A stretch of DNA of 64,000 nt from Lutibacter sp. A64 (GCF_022429565.1 NZ_CP092487.1:2498001-2562000), one strand, 5' to 3'. Numbered from the stretch's first letter, positions 1-10,813 are shown. Translations and numbers: made by a program. The notes: a model not told the origin generated them from the sequence alone.

Positions 1-796
1 CAATACCAAAAGAAAATAACTTTCCTGAATTACTAACTACTGTATTCTGAATTTCTGCAAGAATCTTTTTGCCCTCTTCAAGACCATTTACTTTAACTAA
101 AACATCCAATGCTTTTTCTGGCTGAGATTTTAACACCAAAGACCTTGGAGTATCAGGTACCATAAATAACATTATTAAAAATAAGGTTGCAGGAATAATT
201 TCTGAAGCAAACATCCAACGCCATCCAACAGTATTCAACCAGGTATCGTCTCCCTGTTTTGCAATAAAATAATTTACAAAATACACCACTAACATACCAA
301 AAATAATAGCAAATTGATTCATTGACACCAATTTACCTCGTATTTTTGCAGGTGCAATTTCAGCAATATATAAAGGTGATAGCATTGATGCTAACCCTAC
401 TCCAATACCTCCAATAATTCTATAAACAATAAATATGTAAATAAAAGTATGATCTCCTTCTCCAACAGGTTTTATCAACATTTCTGGCATTGATGATCCA
501 ATGGCTGAAAATAAAAACAACACTGCCGCTAAAATTAACCCATTTTTACGTCCTAGTTTTTTACTAATAACACCACCAAAAACACCACCAATAATGCATC
601 CAATTAAGGCACTGGAAACAACAAATCCTAAACGGGCATTTGCTCCCAACTCATCCAAACCAAAAGGCAGAACAAAAAAACTTTCTAACGAACTTACAGT
701 TCCAGAAATAACTGCGGTATCGTATCCAAATAACAGTCCGCCCAATGTAGCGACTAAAGTTAGTTTCAATAAATATTTAGAATTTGCTGTTTCCAT
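1..796 (-). CDS. xylE: D-xylose:H+ symporter (MFS sugar transporter), 3' end cut by window edge
   Basis: Major facilitator superfamily sugar porter that would import xylose with a proton across the inner membrane. Only the first 265 residues are in the window; the frame is open to base 1 on the minus strand. The start METANSKYL is followed by the family signature GGLLFGYDTAVISG in helix 1. Several hydrophobic helices follow, with a conserved YIAEIAPAKIRGKLVS loop and PDTPRSLV, the counterpart of PESPRYL that closes the first six-helix half. It begins 11 nt after the xylA stop and is the last visible gene of a xylose operon, which is the main reason to call the substrate xylose. Another hexose or pentose is possible from sequence alone. 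Confidence 0.88.
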   Translation of the reverse strand, partial: METANSKYLLKLTLVATLGGLLFGYDTAVISGTVSSLESFFVLPFGLDELGANARLGFVVSSALIGCIIGGVFGGVISKKLGRKNGLILAAVLFLFSAIGSSMPEMLIKPVGEGDHTFIYIFIVYRIIGGIGVGLASMLSPLYIAEIAPAKIRGKLVSMNQFAIIFGMLVVYFVNYFIAKQGDDTWLNTVGWRWMFASEIIPATLFLIMLFMVPDTPRSLVLKSQPEKALDVLVKVNGLEEGKKILAEIQNTVVSNSGKLFSFGI

Positions 797-807
797 ACTA
801 CTAAAAA

Positions 808-2133
808 TTAAATGTATTGATTAATAATATTTTCAAATAATTCTTGCTTACCACTTTTTAGCGGTAACTCTCCGTTTTCTTGTGCAATTTTATACAAGTC
901 TTCCATAGATAATTTTCCTTCTTCAAAAGCTTTTCCTTTTCCTGAATCAAAAGAAGCATAACGTTCTGCTCTTAATTTTGTATAGGGAGATGAAGTTATA
1001 ATTTTATCTGCAATTAACAAGGCTCTTGCAAAGGTATCTGCTCCACCAATATGTGCGTGAAATACATCTTCTAAATCTGTTGAATTTCTTCTAATTTTAG
1101 CATCAAAATTAACACCTCCACCTTGTAAACCACCAGCTTTTAAGAATACCAACATTGCTTCTGTAGTTTCTTGAATATTGTTAGGGAATTGGTCTGTATC
1201 CCATCCATTTTGGTAGTCTCCACGGTTAGCGTCTAAACTTCCTAACATTCCTGCTTTGGCAGCAACTTCTAATTCGTGTTGGAATGTATGTTGCGCTAAC
1301 GTAGCGTGATTTACTTCAATATTTATTTTAAAATCTTTGTCTAAACCATATTCTTTTAAAAATCCAATAGCCGTAGCTGTATCAAAATCATATTGATGTT
1401 TCATTGGCTCCATTGGTTTTGGCTCAATAAAAAAGTTACCCTTAAATCCTTGTGCACGCGCATAATCTCTTGCCATTCCTAAAAAGCGCCCCATATGGTC
1501 TAATTCACGTCCCATATCTGTATTTAACAACGACATATAACCTTCTCTACCTCCCCAAAAAACGTAGTTTTCACCACCTAATTTAATGGTTGCATCTAAG
1601 GCTAATTTAATTTGTCCACCAGCTCTTGCAAGTACATCAAATTCTGGATTTGTTGCAGCTCCATTCATATAACGTGGATTTGAAAAACAATTGGCTGTTC
1701 CCCATAATAATTTAACTCCACTTGCTGCTTGTTTTTCTTTTATATAATCGGTAATTGTATGTAATCTAGCTTCTGATTCTGTAAAAGTTGCTGCTTCTTG
1801 TACTAAATCATAATCGTGAAAACAAAAATAATCGAATCCCATTTTTGTAATAAATTCAAAAGCGGCATCTGCTTTATCTTTTGCTGCCTGAATTGGATCT
1901 GATGATTTATCCCACTCAAAACTCTGAGTTCCTGGTCCAAATGGATCGCCTCCTTGCCCACAGAATGAATGCCAATAGGCAATTGCAAATTTAAAATGCT
2001 CACGCATTGTTTTTCCTGCTACAACCTGATCTGGATTGTAATATTTAAATGCTAAAGGATTGTCTGATTCTTTTCCTTCAAACTTAATTTCACCAATGCC
2101 TTTGTAGTATTCTTTGTTTCCTAATAGTGCCAT
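808..2133 (-). CDS. xylA: Xylose isomerase
   Basis: Converts D-xylose to D-xylulose in the cytoplasm, the first step of the isomerase pathway. The product is 441 aa, the usual length of the longer class II enzymes. Visible signatures are VFWGGREGY, the metal-binding FIEPKPMEP with its Glu, [14 protein letters not shown] and SLDANRGD, all part of the TIM-barrel active site that binds two divalent cations. It lies 21 nt after xylB and 11 nt before the transporter gene, all on the minus strand, so it is the third gene of a four-gene operon. Identification is secure. Confidence 0.97.
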   Translation of the reverse strand: MALLGNKEYYKGIGEIKFEGKESDNPLAFKYYNPDQVVAGKTMREHFKFAIAYWHSFCGQGGDPFGPGTQSFEWDKSSDPIQAAKDKADAAFEFITKMGFDYFCFHDYDLVQEAATFTESEARLHTITDYIKEKQAASGVKLLWGTANCFSNPRYMNGAATNPEFDVLARAGGQIKLALDATIKLGGENYVFWGGREGYMSLLNTDMGRELDHMGRFLGMARDYARAQGFKGNFFIEPKPMEPMKHQYDFDTATAIGFLKEYGLDKDFKINIEVNHATLAQHTFQHELEVAAKAGMLGSLDANRGDYQNGWDTDQFPNNIQETTEAMLVFLKAGGLQGGGVNFDAKIRRNSTDLEDVFHAHIGGADTFARALLIADKIITSSPYTKLRAERYASFDSGKGKAFEEGKLSMEDLYKIAQENGELPLKSGKQELFENIINQYI

Positions 2134-2154
2134 TTCTATATATTTTTTTTGTTA

Positions 2155-3642
2155 TTATTTTTTATACATTTTTTCTAAATCTTGCTTCCAAAGTAGGTAA
2201 GCATCCATATATATTTTTTTATCATTTAATGGATGATAAGTCATTACGTGTTCACTATCTGAAAACGCATCATTCAAAGTTTTAAAATCTCCAAAACTTA
2301 CCCCAGCTGCTCGCGCTGCTCCAACTGCTCCAGTTGTATCAATTATTCTAATATCTGCGCCTACCAATGTTGCAATTGTGTTTGAAAATATTTCTGAACG
2401 GAATAAATTATCGTTTCCTGCTTTAATTGCATTCACATCAATTCCATCATTTTTTAAAATATCAATGCCATAGACAAAACTAAAAGCAATACTTTCTAAA
2501 GCGGCTCTTAACAAATGCGGTTTGCCATGTCTATTAAAATTTAAGTTTAAAAAGCTTGCGCCAATATTTTCATTATTTAACATACGCTCTGCTCCATTTC
2601 CAAATGGTAAAATTCGTAAGCCATCTGAACCAACGGGAATAGATGCTGCCAAATTATTCATGTCATTATAAGAGTCTGTTGCAGCTACAATATTATTTTT
2701 CATCCAACTATATTGAATTCCTGCGCCATTAATATTTAGCAGTTTTCCAATTCTTGGTTGTTCTTTCTTATAATTTACGTGTGCAAAATTATTAATACGC
2801 GTATTTTCCTTCGTTTTTGAACTATCTGTTACCGCATAAACAACTCCCGATGTTCCTCCAGTTGCAGCAATTTCTCCAGGCTCAAAAACATTTAAAGACA
2901 TTGCATTGTTTGGCTGATCGCCAGCTCTGTATAAAACCGGAATTCCTTCTGGCAACCCTATTTCTTCTGAAGCTTTTTTAGTTACTATTCCTTGATTTGA
3001 AAATGTTGGAACTATGGTTGGAATTACATCAGTAGCAATTCCCATATAATCGAACAACCAATCTGCTAATTTGTTTTGTTTAAAATCCCACATAATTCCT
3101 TCTGAAAGTCCAGAAATTGTGGTAGTTGCTTCTCCAGTTAATTTTAGAGCGATAAAATCGCCTGGTAATAACAATTTAGTTACTTTTTCAAAAATTTCAG
3201 GTTCATTTTCTTTTACCCATTTTAGTTTTGAAAGTGTAAAATTTCCTGGTGAGTTTAATAAATTAGCTACACATTTATCTTCTCCTGCTTCTTTAAAAGC
3301 TGCATTTCCAATTTCAACAGCTCTACTATCGCACCAAATAATCGAAGGTCTTAAAACTTCATTGTTTTTATCAACCACCACCATTCCGTGCATTTGATAA
3401 GCAATACCAATACCTTTTATTTCGTTTGAAGAAATACCTGTTTCTGCAAGTAGTTTTTTAGTGACTTTACATATATTTTCCCACCATAAATTAGGGTCTT
3501 GCTCTGCCCAACCTATTTGCTCAGCAACTATTGCCATTTCGGTTTCCGGATAATGCGTTATCCCGACTGATTTTCCTGTTTTTGCTTCAATTAAAGCTGC
3601 TTTAACTGATGAGCTTCCTAAATCAAATCCTATATAATACAT
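2155..3642 (-). CDS. xylB: Xylulokinase (FGGY family)
   Basis: Phosphorylates D-xylulose with ATP to xylulose 5-phosphate, feeding the pentose phosphate pathway. The 495-aa protein has the two actin-like FGGY lobes: an N-terminal phosphate-binding loop GFDLGSSSVKAAL, the central YRAGDQPNNAMSLN region with the catalytic Asp, and GGTSGVVYAVT in the second ATP loop. It starts 3 nt after the regulator stop and is followed 21 nt later by xylA, so the genes are probably co-transcribed. FGGY kinases are hard to split by substrate; the xylA neighbour makes xylulose the clear choice. Confidence 0.95.
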   Translation of the reverse strand: MYYIGFDLGSSSVKAALIEAKTGKSVGITHYPETEMAIVAEQIGWAEQDPNLWWENICKVTKKLLAETGISSNEIKGIGIAYQMHGMVVVDKNNEVLRPSIIWCDSRAVEIGNAAFKEAGEDKCVANLLNSPGNFTLSKLKWVKENEPEIFEKVTKLLLPGDFIALKLTGEATTTISGLSEGIMWDFKQNKLADWLFDYMGIATDVIPTIVPTFSNQGIVTKKASEEIGLPEGIPVLYRAGDQPNNAMSLNVFEPGEIAATGGTSGVVYAVTDSSKTKENTRINNFAHVNYKKEQPRIGKLLNINGAGIQYSWMKNNIVAATDSYNDMNNLAASIPVGSDGLRILPFGNGAERMLNNENIGASFLNLNFNRHGKPHLLRAALESIAFSFVYGIDILKNDGIDVNAIKAGNDNLFRSEIFSNTIATLVGADIRIIDTTGAVGAARAAGVSFGDFKTLNDAFSDSEHVMTYHPLNDKKIYMDAYLLWKQDLEKMYKK

Positions 3643-3645
3643 AGT

Positions 3646-4647
3646 TTATAATGAATCTCTAATTGTTAGTTTTGTTGTAATATATTTTTGCATTGGTTTA
3701 TCTTCTGTAATAAATGCTGCTGCTTTTGTTCCTAATTGTTTAAAATCTGTTGAAACCACAGATATTCCTTTGTATATAAACTTTTTCATAGGTGTATCGT
3801 TATATGATAAAAGCCCAACATCGGTTCCTGGCTCATATTTTTTACTTCTACATTGCTCTAAAAACAAGCCCAAAACCCGATCACTTACACTTATATACGC
3901 CTTATTTTTTTGAATATTATATGTTTTTGAATTGGTTAAAATTTGATATTTAAAATCGAAATCAGTACAAAATTTCTTAAAATATTCTATTGTTTCTATA
4001 GGATGATTTGTGTATTCTGGATATAAAAAAATTATATCTTCATACTTTCTAAACAAATGATTAGCTTCTTGAAGTGACTCATAAAAGGCTTTTCCAAAAT
4101 CTTGAAAAACATAATTATTAGTTGATTTTGAATATATATTCCAATCAATTAATAATAACTTCTCCTCATTTATTTTTGAAACAACTTTTGGAACCTCTTT
4201 ATGATTAAAGTTCATTACTATATACTTATAATATTTACCAAGACTATTGTTTATAATAGTTTTAAAATTTTCAATATTATAATGATGAAATTGAACATCA
4301 GTTATTATATTATCTGGTAAATTATTTATAAATGAATGGTATAAAACTTCTTTATAAGCTTTAAATGTATCTAACAGCAACAACACTTTTCTTGTTTCAC
4401 TAGCCACATAATACCCTTTATTTGGAACAGATTCTATAACGCCATTTTCTTTTAAAATAGAATACGACTTAAAAACTGTATCTCGTGATAATTTAGTTGT
4501 TTTACAGATATTATTAACAGAAGGAAGCAAATCGCCTTCAGTTAAAACATTGTTTCCAACTGCATTGTTTATAGCATTTACTAATTGTTGATATTTTGGT
4601 ATATCACTGCTATGTTGAATTGTTAGTATAATTTTACTTTTACCCAT
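3646..4647 (-). CDS. GntR-family transcriptional regulator of the xylose operon
   Basis: 333-aa regulator. Residues about 10-75 form a winged helix of GntR type (DGDLLPSVNNICKTTKLS, then SYSILKENGVIESVPNKGYY). The rest resembles the periplasmic-binding-protein-like sugar-sensing domain of LacI-type regulators (DVGLLSYNDTPMKKF, GISVVSTDFKQLGTKAA). This GntR plus sugar-binding architecture is typical of Bacteroidota xylose regulators often called XylR. It is the first gene of the xylose operon, 3 nt before xylB, so it probably controls its own transcription together with xylB, xylA and the symporter; xylose or a derivative is the inferred effector. I found no convincing operator in the 168 bases upstream. 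Confidence 0.85.
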   Translation of the reverse strand: MGKSKIILTIQHSSDIPKYQQLVNAINNAVGNNVLTEGDLLPSVNNICKTTKLSRDTVFKSYSILKENGVIESVPNKGYYVASETRKVLLLLDTFKAYKEVLYHSFINNLPDNIITDVQFHHYNIENFKTIINNSLGKYYKYIVMNFNHKEVPKVVSKINEEKLLLIDWNIYSKSTNNYVFQDFGKAFYESLQEANHLFRKYEDIIFLYPEYTNHPIETIEYFKKFCTDFDFKYQILTNSKTYNIQKNKAYISVSDRVLGLFLEQCRSKKYEPGTDVGLLSYNDTPMKKFIYKGISVVSTDFKQLGTKAAAFITEDKPMQKYITTKLTIRDSL

Positions 4648-4815
4648 ACTGTTCTGTTATGGTATGCTAAGGTACTAAAAAAATAAGAAATTATATTAAT
4701 AATATTAAAGAATTTTAATTTTGAAACTCAGCAATAAAGAAACATCACCAACATACTTAATTTTATAAGTTCTGCAAGTAAATACATTGCTTTAAGAAAA
4801 TAGAAAACAATTAAT

Positions 4816-5478
4816 TTATAGTTTTTTAGAAATGGTTTTAGAACTTTTATTATTTATTGTTTTATTCATAAATATTTTCATTGAATATCCAAAAACAAGT
4901 CCACCAATTGTCCAAATAACAAGTCCCAACAATAATGTTTTTAGCGTAATTTCTTGTCCTTTAAAATATGGAAAACCTACGGACATTGTAAGAAACATAA
5001 AAGCTCCCCAACTTAATCCCATTCTAATCCAACCTTTTTTGCCAAATGGAGTTGGTAAAATTTCAATATTTATATTCTTATACCTTTCTGGTTGTTTTTT
5101 TAACCAAGTATCTTTTAGTTTATTTTTAAACCAGCCCCAAATAGGAAAAGGTAAAGTTAGGATTATAAAACTAAATACATTTATAATACACGGAATTATT
5201 TTACCACAATTAGAACAGTAAAGTCCATACCAATTTTTAAAAGCAGTTCCGTTTTGAGTTGCCCATGTTCTGCCATCATGTAATTTTCCACAATGTGGAC
5301 AAGGAACAAAAGTCCTTTCAATTTTAGGTTTATTTGAAGTTTTATCTTCTAAAGTAATTTTTGGAATTCTTTGTCCCAAAAATAGCTCATTTATAGCTAA
5401 ACCTGGATTTAAAATCCAATGTAAAATCATCCAGTTTTTCCATGTATAGATTTTATATTTTTCTTTATTAAATTCCAT
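4816..5478 (-). CDS. Zinc-ribbon integral membrane protein of unknown function
   Basis: Not recognised as a named family. The 220-aa product (a longer reading frame starts at 5514) opens with a conserved-looking stretch that includes MILHWILNPGLAINEL. A rubredoxin-like zinc knuckle follows, made of CPHCGKLH and CSNCGK about 27 residues apart. Three hydrophobic segments come next: one beginning IIPCIINVFSFIIL, one around GLSWGAFMFLTMSVG and one around TLLLGLVIWTIGGLV. The start at 5478 (MEFNKEKYK) is preferred because the upstream 12 codons add only an AT-rich tail. It is monocistronic, between the xyl operon and a hydrolase gene. The role is unknown. Confidence 0.7.
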   Translation of the reverse strand: MEFNKEKYKIYTWKNWMILHWILNPGLAINELFLGQRIPKITLEDKTSNKPKIERTFVPCPHCGKLHDGRTWATQNGTAFKNWYGLYCSNCGKIIPCIINVFSFIILTLPFPIWGWFKNKLKDTWLKKQPERYKNINIEILPTPFGKKGWIRMGLSWGAFMFLTMSVGFPYFKGQEITLKTLLLGLVIWTIGGLVFGYSMKIFMNKTINNKSSKTISKKL

Positions 5479-5558
5479 TATATTTTGATTAATCAATATT
5501 GATACTAATGGCATTAGTATGTTTTAATTGAGCAACGAATTTAGTAAATACATCTTAA

Positions 5559-5582
5559 TATACCTACCTATAGGCAGGTGTA
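5559..5582. repeat. 24-nt near-perfect palindrome
   Basis: TATACCTACCTA followed directly by TAGGCAGGTGTA. The two halves are inverted complements except for two positions that become G-U pairs in RNA. It sits between two minus-strand genes and has no T-tract, so it is a hairpin-forming intergenic repeat rather than a classic terminator. Confidence 0.5.
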
Positions 5583-5661
5583 AAATTTGTTAAATTTTTA
5601 TAAACATGCTCTAATAAAGCAATTAATTATTTACGATTTAAATTTGTAAAATGTTTTTCTT

Positions 5662-6699
5662 TTAACCTTTTAATTTAATTGTTTCAGCCATTAAAAGTAT
5701 TTCATTATTAATTATTTCAGCATTTTCTTTTTCTGTAATAATAGAACCATGACTTCCATTAATAACAAATTGGATTCCATTTGTAGATAGTTCTTTCAGT
5801 TCTTTTTGCATTTCGTACCATAATTGAATTTGATTATCGGGATCAATTCCTTGATTTCTATAACTTTCTTTTTGAGATTCTCTATATTGTTCTGTAGCGG
5901 TAAAAACTAAAACAGGTAATGAATCTAAACTACTTGATTGACCTGAACGCAAAAGAATATTATCATTTATGCAATTTTCTTTTAGGTACCGGTTATATAC
6001 TTTACCTGAATAACTTGCAAGATTAAGATTACGAATGTGGCAATCTTTAGGTAAACCATCTTCTTTAGCTTTTGGGTTAGTAATTTTATTATAAACCCCT
6101 CTTATTCCCAAATCTGAAAGCACCGCAATAAGTTTCGTAAATTTAATTTGATTTTTTGGAATCAATTCTTTTTGAGCTAATCGTTTCCATTGTTCTGGAT
6201 GGCTAGAATCTAGAAAAACCATACCTACTACTTCATTCGGATATAAATCTCTAAATATTCTTTGGTAAACACCACCCATAGAATGACCCACCAATATGTA
6301 AGGAGGTTCTTCTCCACTTTTTTTTAGTAATTCGTGTAATTGGTATGCATAAAATTCTGTTGTAATACTATCTTTACTTGACTCGCTAAACCATTTTCCC
6401 TCCCTATCATAACGTATAACTCTTAAATCATCCTTTAGTCCTTCTGCAATCCAATGAAACATATCTGTATGACTGTTTGCACCTGATTCGAGAATAATAG
6501 TTGGTAAATCATTTTTATCACCTTCTGCTCTTATATGAAGTTTTGTTCCATTAACATCAATTAATTTACCTGGTGGAACTGGTTTTGAACTAAATAATCG
6601 AAAGCATAATCCTGACATTAATAGTAGAATTACAAATCCAGCTAAAATTTTACCAATCCATTTGAATATTTTCAGTATTAATTTCATCGTTATTTTCAT
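5662..6699 (-). CDS. Membrane-anchored alpha/beta hydrolase
   Basis: 345-aa serine hydrolase of the alpha/beta fold. Residues about 8-32 are a hydrophobic signal anchor (LAGFVILLLMSGLCF), so the enzyme is probably tethered to the envelope. The nucleophile elbow is GHSMGG with Ser near residue 140. The oxyanion-side strand is LESGANSHTDMFHW, RVIRYDREGKW precedes it, and NGSHGSII near the C terminus supplies the likely catalytic His. A second in-frame Met lies four codons downstream of the first. The substrate cannot be told from the sequence; similar proteins are annotated simply as alpha/beta hydrolases. The gene stands alone. Confidence 0.85.
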   Translation of the reverse strand: MKITMKLILKIFKWIGKILAGFVILLLMSGLCFRLFSSKPVPPGKLIDVNGTKLHIRAEGDKNDLPTIILESGANSHTDMFHWIAEGLKDDLRVIRYDREGKWFSESSKDSITTEFYAYQLHELLKKSGEEPPYILVGHSMGGVYQRIFRDLYPNEVVGMVFLDSSHPEQWKRLAQKELIPKNQIKFTKLIAVLSDLGIRGVYNKITNPKAKEDGLPKDCHIRNLNLASYSGKVYNRYLKENCINDNILLRSGQSSSLDSLPVLVFTATEQYRESQKESYRNQGIDPDNQIQLWYEMQKELKELSTNGIQFVINGSHGSIITEKENAEIINNEILLMAETIKLKG

Positions 6700-7014
6700 A
6701 AATGTTTTACAATGGTTTTATATAAGAATAATAAGGCTGAAGATGAGCGCAAATCATTCGGATGAACACAAGCCAAATTTAAAACTTGGCGACCTTATAA
6801 AGGAATTTTAACATTTTGTATAAAAAAAGCTCATTTTATAAAAAATGAGCCTCTAGTTTATTGTGTTGACTATTTAAGTCAGTTATTAACCGTAGTTAAA
6901 TTACTTATTTAAGAACAAAATATTAATTAGCCAAATATCATTAAAAATACATTATATATTTATTTTATGAAAATATCTTATTCACAAGATATTAACATTT
7001 ATTTTTAATTTTAT
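6700..7014. other. Intergenic region downstream of nrdA
   Basis: No gene seen. It holds the nrdA terminator at 6822-6850 and a short AT-rich dyad (AATATCTT at 6972-6979, AAGATATT at 6986-6993) just after the nrdA stop. The remainder, about 120 bases ahead of the hydrolase gene start, shows nothing clear. Confidence 0.6.
6822..6850 (-). terminator. Intrinsic terminator of the nrdBA operon
   Basis: On the minus strand the stem GCTCATTTT / AAAATGAGC is closed by a short loop and followed by seven T residues (6822-6828). It lies about 165 nt after the nrdA stop. This is a textbook rho-independent structure. Confidence 0.85.
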
Positions 7015-9396
7015 TTAAGAACCACACATTTCACAATCATCAGGATTGTTTTGAGAGGCAATTAACATTGCTTTAAGTTCTTCTGGGCTAAGTGGCACGT
7101 CTTCTGCTTTCTTTTCCTTAGAAACTGTAAATTGTATTGCATTTACAGCACTTTTAGTACGTAAATAGTACATTCCAGTTTTTAATCCGCTTTTCCAAGC
7201 GTAAAAGTGCATAGATGTAAGTTTAGAATAATTAGCATCTTGCATAAATAAGTTTAAAGATTGCGATTGATCTATAAAGTAACCTCTTTGTCTAGACATG
7301 TCTATAATATCTTTCATACTCATTTCCCAAACAGTTTTATACAAGTCTTTTAATTCTTGAGGAATTACATCTATATGTTGAATAGAACCATTAGCACGCA
7401 TAATATTTTCTTTCATTTCATTATTCCACAAGCCTAATTCTACTAAATCTTCTAATAAATGCTTATTTACAATAATGTATTCACCACTTAACACTCTTCG
7501 CGTATAAATATTAGACGTATACGGTTCAAAAGCCTCATTGTTTCCTAATATTTGCGATGTAGATGCAGTTGGCATTGGAGCTACTAATAAAGAGTTTCTA
7601 ACCCCATGCTCCAATACTTTTTTACGCAATGCTTTCCAATTCCAACGACCGCTTAAATCATCTTCTGAAACGCCCCACATATTAAATTGGAATTCTCCTT
7701 TAGACATTGGAGAGCCTTCGTAAGTAGAATATGGTTCTTTTGCTTTTGCAATTTCCATAGAAGAAGTTACTGCTGCAAAATAAATAGTTTCAAAAATTTC
7801 TTCATTTAATTTCTTAGCTTCATCACTAGTAAAAGGCATACGTAGCATAATAAAAGCATCTGCCAAGCCTTGAATTCCTAATCCGATAGGTCTATGGCGT
7901 AAATTAGAGTTTTCAGCTTCTTTAACCGGGTAATAATTACGATCTATAACTGTATCTAAATTTCGTGTAATTTTTTTAGTTACTTTAAACAGTTTTTTAT
8001 GATTGAAGAATTTCTCACCTTCTTTACTTTCTTCAACAAACATAGGAATAGCAATAGATGCTAAGTTACAAACTGCAACCTCATCTTTTGCTGTATATTC
8101 CATAATTTCGGTACATAAATTTGAAGAACGAATGGTTCCTAAATTCTTTTGATTTGATTTTCTATTGGCTGCATCTTTATACAGCATATACGGATTTCCA
8201 GTTTCAATTTGAGCTTCTAAAATCTTTTCCCAAAGTTCTCTAGCTTTAATTGTTTTTCTTCCTTTTCCTACTTTCTCGTAGCCTGTATATAATTTTTCAA
8301 ACTCATCTCCATAGGTGTCAAATAAGTGCGGACATTCATTTGGGCACATTAAGGTCCAATCTCCATTTTCTTCAACACGTTTCATAAATAAATCTGGAAT
8401 CCACATAGCATAAAATAAATCTCTTGCTCGTTTTTCTTCAGCTCCAGTATTTTTACGAAGGTCTAAAAAGTCGAAAACATCGGCGTGCCAAGGTTCCATA
8501 TAAATTGCAAAAGATCCTTTTCTTTTTCCACCACCTTGGTCTACATAGCGCGCTGTATCATTATAAACTTTTAACATTGGTACAATTCCGTTAGAAGTTC
8601 CATTGGTACCTCTAATATAAGACCCAGTTGCACGTACATTATGAATAGACAAACCAATTCCACCAGCAGATTGCGAAATTTTAGCGGTTTGTTTTAAGGT
8701 ATCATAAATTCCATCTATACTATCGTCTTGTATTTGTAATAAGAAACAAGAAGACATTTGAGGTTTCGGTGTTCCTGAGTTGAAAAGTGTAGGTGTTGCG
8801 TGTGTAAATATTTTTTTAGACATTAATTCGTAGGTTTCTATGGCTTCATCAATATCATTTTGATGAATACCAATAGCAACACGCATTAACATATGTTGCG
8901 GACGTTCTGCAATTTGTCCGTTTAATTTTAGTAAATAAGAGCGTTCTAATGTTTTAAATCCAAAATAATCGTAGCCAAAATCTCTGTTGTAAATTATTGT
9001 TGAATCTAGTTTTGCAGCATTATCCATAATTACCTTATACGTTTCGTCAGATAATAAAGGAGCCTTTTTTCCAGTTCTAGGATTTACATAATTGTATAAA
9101 TCCGTCATCACCTCAGAAAAAGTTTTTTTGGTATTTTTATGTAGGTTAGAAACTGCAATTCTAGCAGCTAAACGCGCATAATCTGGGTGTTGTACAGTCA
9201 TTGTAGCTGCAGTTTCAGCGGCTAAATTATCGAGTTCGGAAGTAGTAACACCATCGTAAAGCCCTTCAATAACACGCATAGCAACCTTAACAGGATCTAC
9301 TAAACTGTTTAAGCCATAACACATTTTTCTTACTCTTGCTGTAATTTTATCGAACATTACAGGTTCTTTTCTTCCGTCTCTTTTTAGTACAAACAT
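7015..9396 (-). CDS. nrdA: Ribonucleoside-diphosphate reductase, alpha (large) subunit, class I
   Basis: Reduces ribonucleoside diphosphates to deoxy forms for DNA synthesis, together with NrdB. The 793-aa protein starts with an ATP-cone ([18 protein letters not shown]), which suggests allosteric activity control by ATP/dATP. The active site is visible as SSCFLLQ (redox Cys), [10 protein letters not shown] with the catalytic Asn-Cys-Glu, AVCNLASIA (second redox Cys) and TGMYYLRT with the paired radical-transfer tyrosines. The C-terminal tail ends in CEMCGS, the cysteine pair that re-reduces the active site. It lies 96 nt after nrdB and ends before a strong terminator. Identification is secure. 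Confidence 0.97.
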   Translation of the reverse strand: MFVLKRDGRKEPVMFDKITARVRKMCYGLNSLVDPVKVAMRVIEGLYDGVTTSELDNLAAETAATMTVQHPDYARLAARIAVSNLHKNTKKTFSEVMTDLYNYVNPRTGKKAPLLSDETYKVIMDNAAKLDSTIIYNRDFGYDYFGFKTLERSYLLKLNGQIAERPQHMLMRVAIGIHQNDIDEAIETYELMSKKIFTHATPTLFNSGTPKPQMSSCFLLQIQDDSIDGIYDTLKQTAKISQSAGGIGLSIHNVRATGSYIRGTNGTSNGIVPMLKVYNDTARYVDQGGGKRKGSFAIYMEPWHADVFDFLDLRKNTGAEEKRARDLFYAMWIPDLFMKRVEENGDWTLMCPNECPHLFDTYGDEFEKLYTGYEKVGKGRKTIKARELWEKILEAQIETGNPYMLYKDAANRKSNQKNLGTIRSSNLCTEIMEYTAKDEVAVCNLASIAIPMFVEESKEGEKFFNHKKLFKVTKKITRNLDTVIDRNYYPVKEAENSNLRHRPIGLGIQGLADAFIMLRMPFTSDEAKKLNEEIFETIYFAAVTSSMEIAKAKEPYSTYEGSPMSKGEFQFNMWGVSEDDLSGRWNWKALRKKVLEHGVRNSLLVAPMPTASTSQILGNNEAFEPYTSNIYTRRVLSGEYIIVNKHLLEDLVELGLWNNEMKENIMRANGSIQHIDVIPQELKDLYKTVWEMSMKDIIDMSRQRGYFIDQSQSLNLFMQDANYSKLTSMHFYAWKSGLKTGMYYLRTKSAVNAIQFTVSKEKKAEDVPLSPEELKAMLIASQNNPDDCEMCGS

Positions 9397-9492
9397 ATTT
9401 TAGTTTTTAGTAGTTGCTAACTGGTTATTGGTGCCAGATATCACTTATTTTAATAATAAAGAATTGCTTTTGGTTAAAAGCCTATTGCCGTT

Positions 9493-10464
9493 TTAAAAGT
9501 CGGCATCGAAACTGATACTGCCAGTTCCACCAGATTTTACTCCTGCTTTTTGATAATCTGAAACGCGTTTTTCAAAGAAGTTAGTTTTACCTTCTAAGGA
9601 AATCATTTCCATAAAATCAAATGGGTTTGTTGAATTGTAAACTTTTTCACAACCAAATTCTAGAAGTAATCTATCTGTTACAAATTCTAAATATTGGGTC
9701 ATTAATTTAGCATTCATTCCAATTAAGCTAACAGGAAGTGATTCGGTTATAAATACACGTTCTATATCAAGCGCATCGACTAAAATTTCTGTAATACGCT
9801 CTTTTGGAACTTTTTGTACAATGTGGTTGTTGTGTAAGTGCACTGCAAAATCACAATGTAAACCTTCATCACGAGAAATTAATTCGTTAGAAAAAGTTAG
9901 GCCAGGTAATAAACCACGTTTTTTTAACCAAAAAATTGAACAAAAACTACCAGAAAAGAAAATACCTTCAACGGCAGCAAAAGCAATTAAACGTTCTGCA
10001 AAACTTGGGCTTTCAATCCATTTTAAAGCCCAATCAGCTTTTAATTTTATAGCAGGGAATACTTCAATAGCTTTAAATAAATCGTCTTTTTCAGCTTCGT
10101 TTTTAACATAGGTGTCTATTAATAATGAATATACTTCAGAGTGTATATTTTCCATCATAATTTGAAAACCATAAAAGAATTTTGCTTCAGAATATTGAAC
10201 TTCACTTACAAAGTTTTCAGCTAAATTTTCATTAACAATTCCATCTGATGCAGCAAAAAACGCTAAAATGTGCTTAATAAAATAACGTTCGTCGTCATTT
10301 AATTTATTTTCCCAATCTATTACATCTTGATGTAAATCAATCTCTTCTGCAGTCCAAATACTTGCTTCTTGTTTTTTATACCATTCCCAAATATCTTGGT
10401 GTTGAATAGGAAAAATTACAAATCGGTCTTTGTTTTCTTGCAAAATAGGTTCAATAAACGACAT
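9493..10464 (-). CDS. nrdB: Ribonucleoside-diphosphate reductase, beta (radical) subunit, class I
   Basis: Supplies the stable radical used by NrdA. The 323-aa ferritin-like protein shows the iron-ligand helices: DVIDWENKL, an ENIHSEVY motif in which Glu, His and the radical Tyr have the same spacing as in the well-studied E. coli subunit, [11 protein letters not shown], and [13 protein letters not shown] near the end. Because the tyrosine is present, this looks like an ordinary tyrosyl-radical diiron subunit and not a tyrosine-less subclass. It is the first gene of the nrdBA operon; the order beta then alpha is the reverse of that in many bacteria. Confidence 0.96.
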   Translation of the reverse strand: MSFIEPILQENKDRFVIFPIQHQDIWEWYKKQEASIWTAEEIDLHQDVIDWENKLNDDERYFIKHILAFFAASDGIVNENLAENFVSEVQYSEAKFFYGFQIMMENIHSEVYSLLIDTYVKNEAEKDDLFKAIEVFPAIKLKADWALKWIESPSFAERLIAFAAVEGIFFSGSFCSIFWLKKRGLLPGLTFSNELISRDEGLHCDFAVHLHNNHIVQKVPKERITEILVDALDIERVFITESLPVSLIGMNAKLMTQYLEFVTDRLLLEFGCEKVYNSTNPFDFMEMISLEGKTNFFEKRVSDYQKAGVKSGGTGSISFDADF

Positions 10465-10813
10465 TATAAGTGTTTTTTTAGGATTGTTAAATTAAGCTTG
10501 ATTTTCGTAAAAACGAGAGAAACAAAGATTAGAAAAAAACAAACAAAAAAAAAGGGTACTTATTCACATTTGTAAGTAAGTTTTTAACATTTTGAGTGTT
10601 TTTAGATAAACGATTAATTAGTCCTTGAAGCTGAAAATCAGTAAAATATAAATTTTAATTCTTGCTCGCTTGTTGGTTTTGTTAGCTTTAGATTAAAATG
10701 TCGTAGAAAGAGAACTAAATGGAAAAAAGTTCAAGTTTTTAGACTTGAACTTTTAATGTTAGTAGAAATTAATCAACAATAAATTACCTCAAATTCTAAA
10801 AGGTAAGTATGTT
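10465..10813. other. Intergenic region upstream of nrdB
   Basis: No gene seen. It contains the terminator of the envelope cluster (10723-10754), a long A/T-rich tract at about 10530-10555, and a TTATTCACA 9-mer at 10560-10568 that fits the DnaA-box consensus but is expected several times by chance in DNA this AT-rich. A near-match to the flavobacterial -7 box lies at 10523-10530 in minus orientation, which may drive nrdB. Confidence 0.4.
10723..10754 (-). terminator. Intrinsic terminator of the envelope-protein cluster
   Basis: Perfect 12-bp stem: AAAAGTTCAAGT (10725-10736) pairs with ACTTGAACTTTT (10743-10754) across a 6-nt loop. Minus-strand reading gives a T-run at its end. It lies about 60 nt after the collagen-like gene stop, so it closes the cluster. 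Confidence 0.85.

Noticed and set aside
501-824. 107-aa plus-strand frame in the first kilobase
   Set aside because: It lies antisense to the xylose symporter, whose minus-strand frame has clear MFS motifs.
4667-4674. TACCTTAG as -7 box of the xylose operon
   Set aside because: One mismatch in the conserved TTTG part and no TTG at -33; not good enough to report as a promoter.
10560-10568. TTATTCACA, a DnaA-box match upstream of nrdB
   Set aside because: About five such matches are expected by chance in 64 kb of this composition (others occur near 6978 and 60890), so there is no evidence for replication-linked control.
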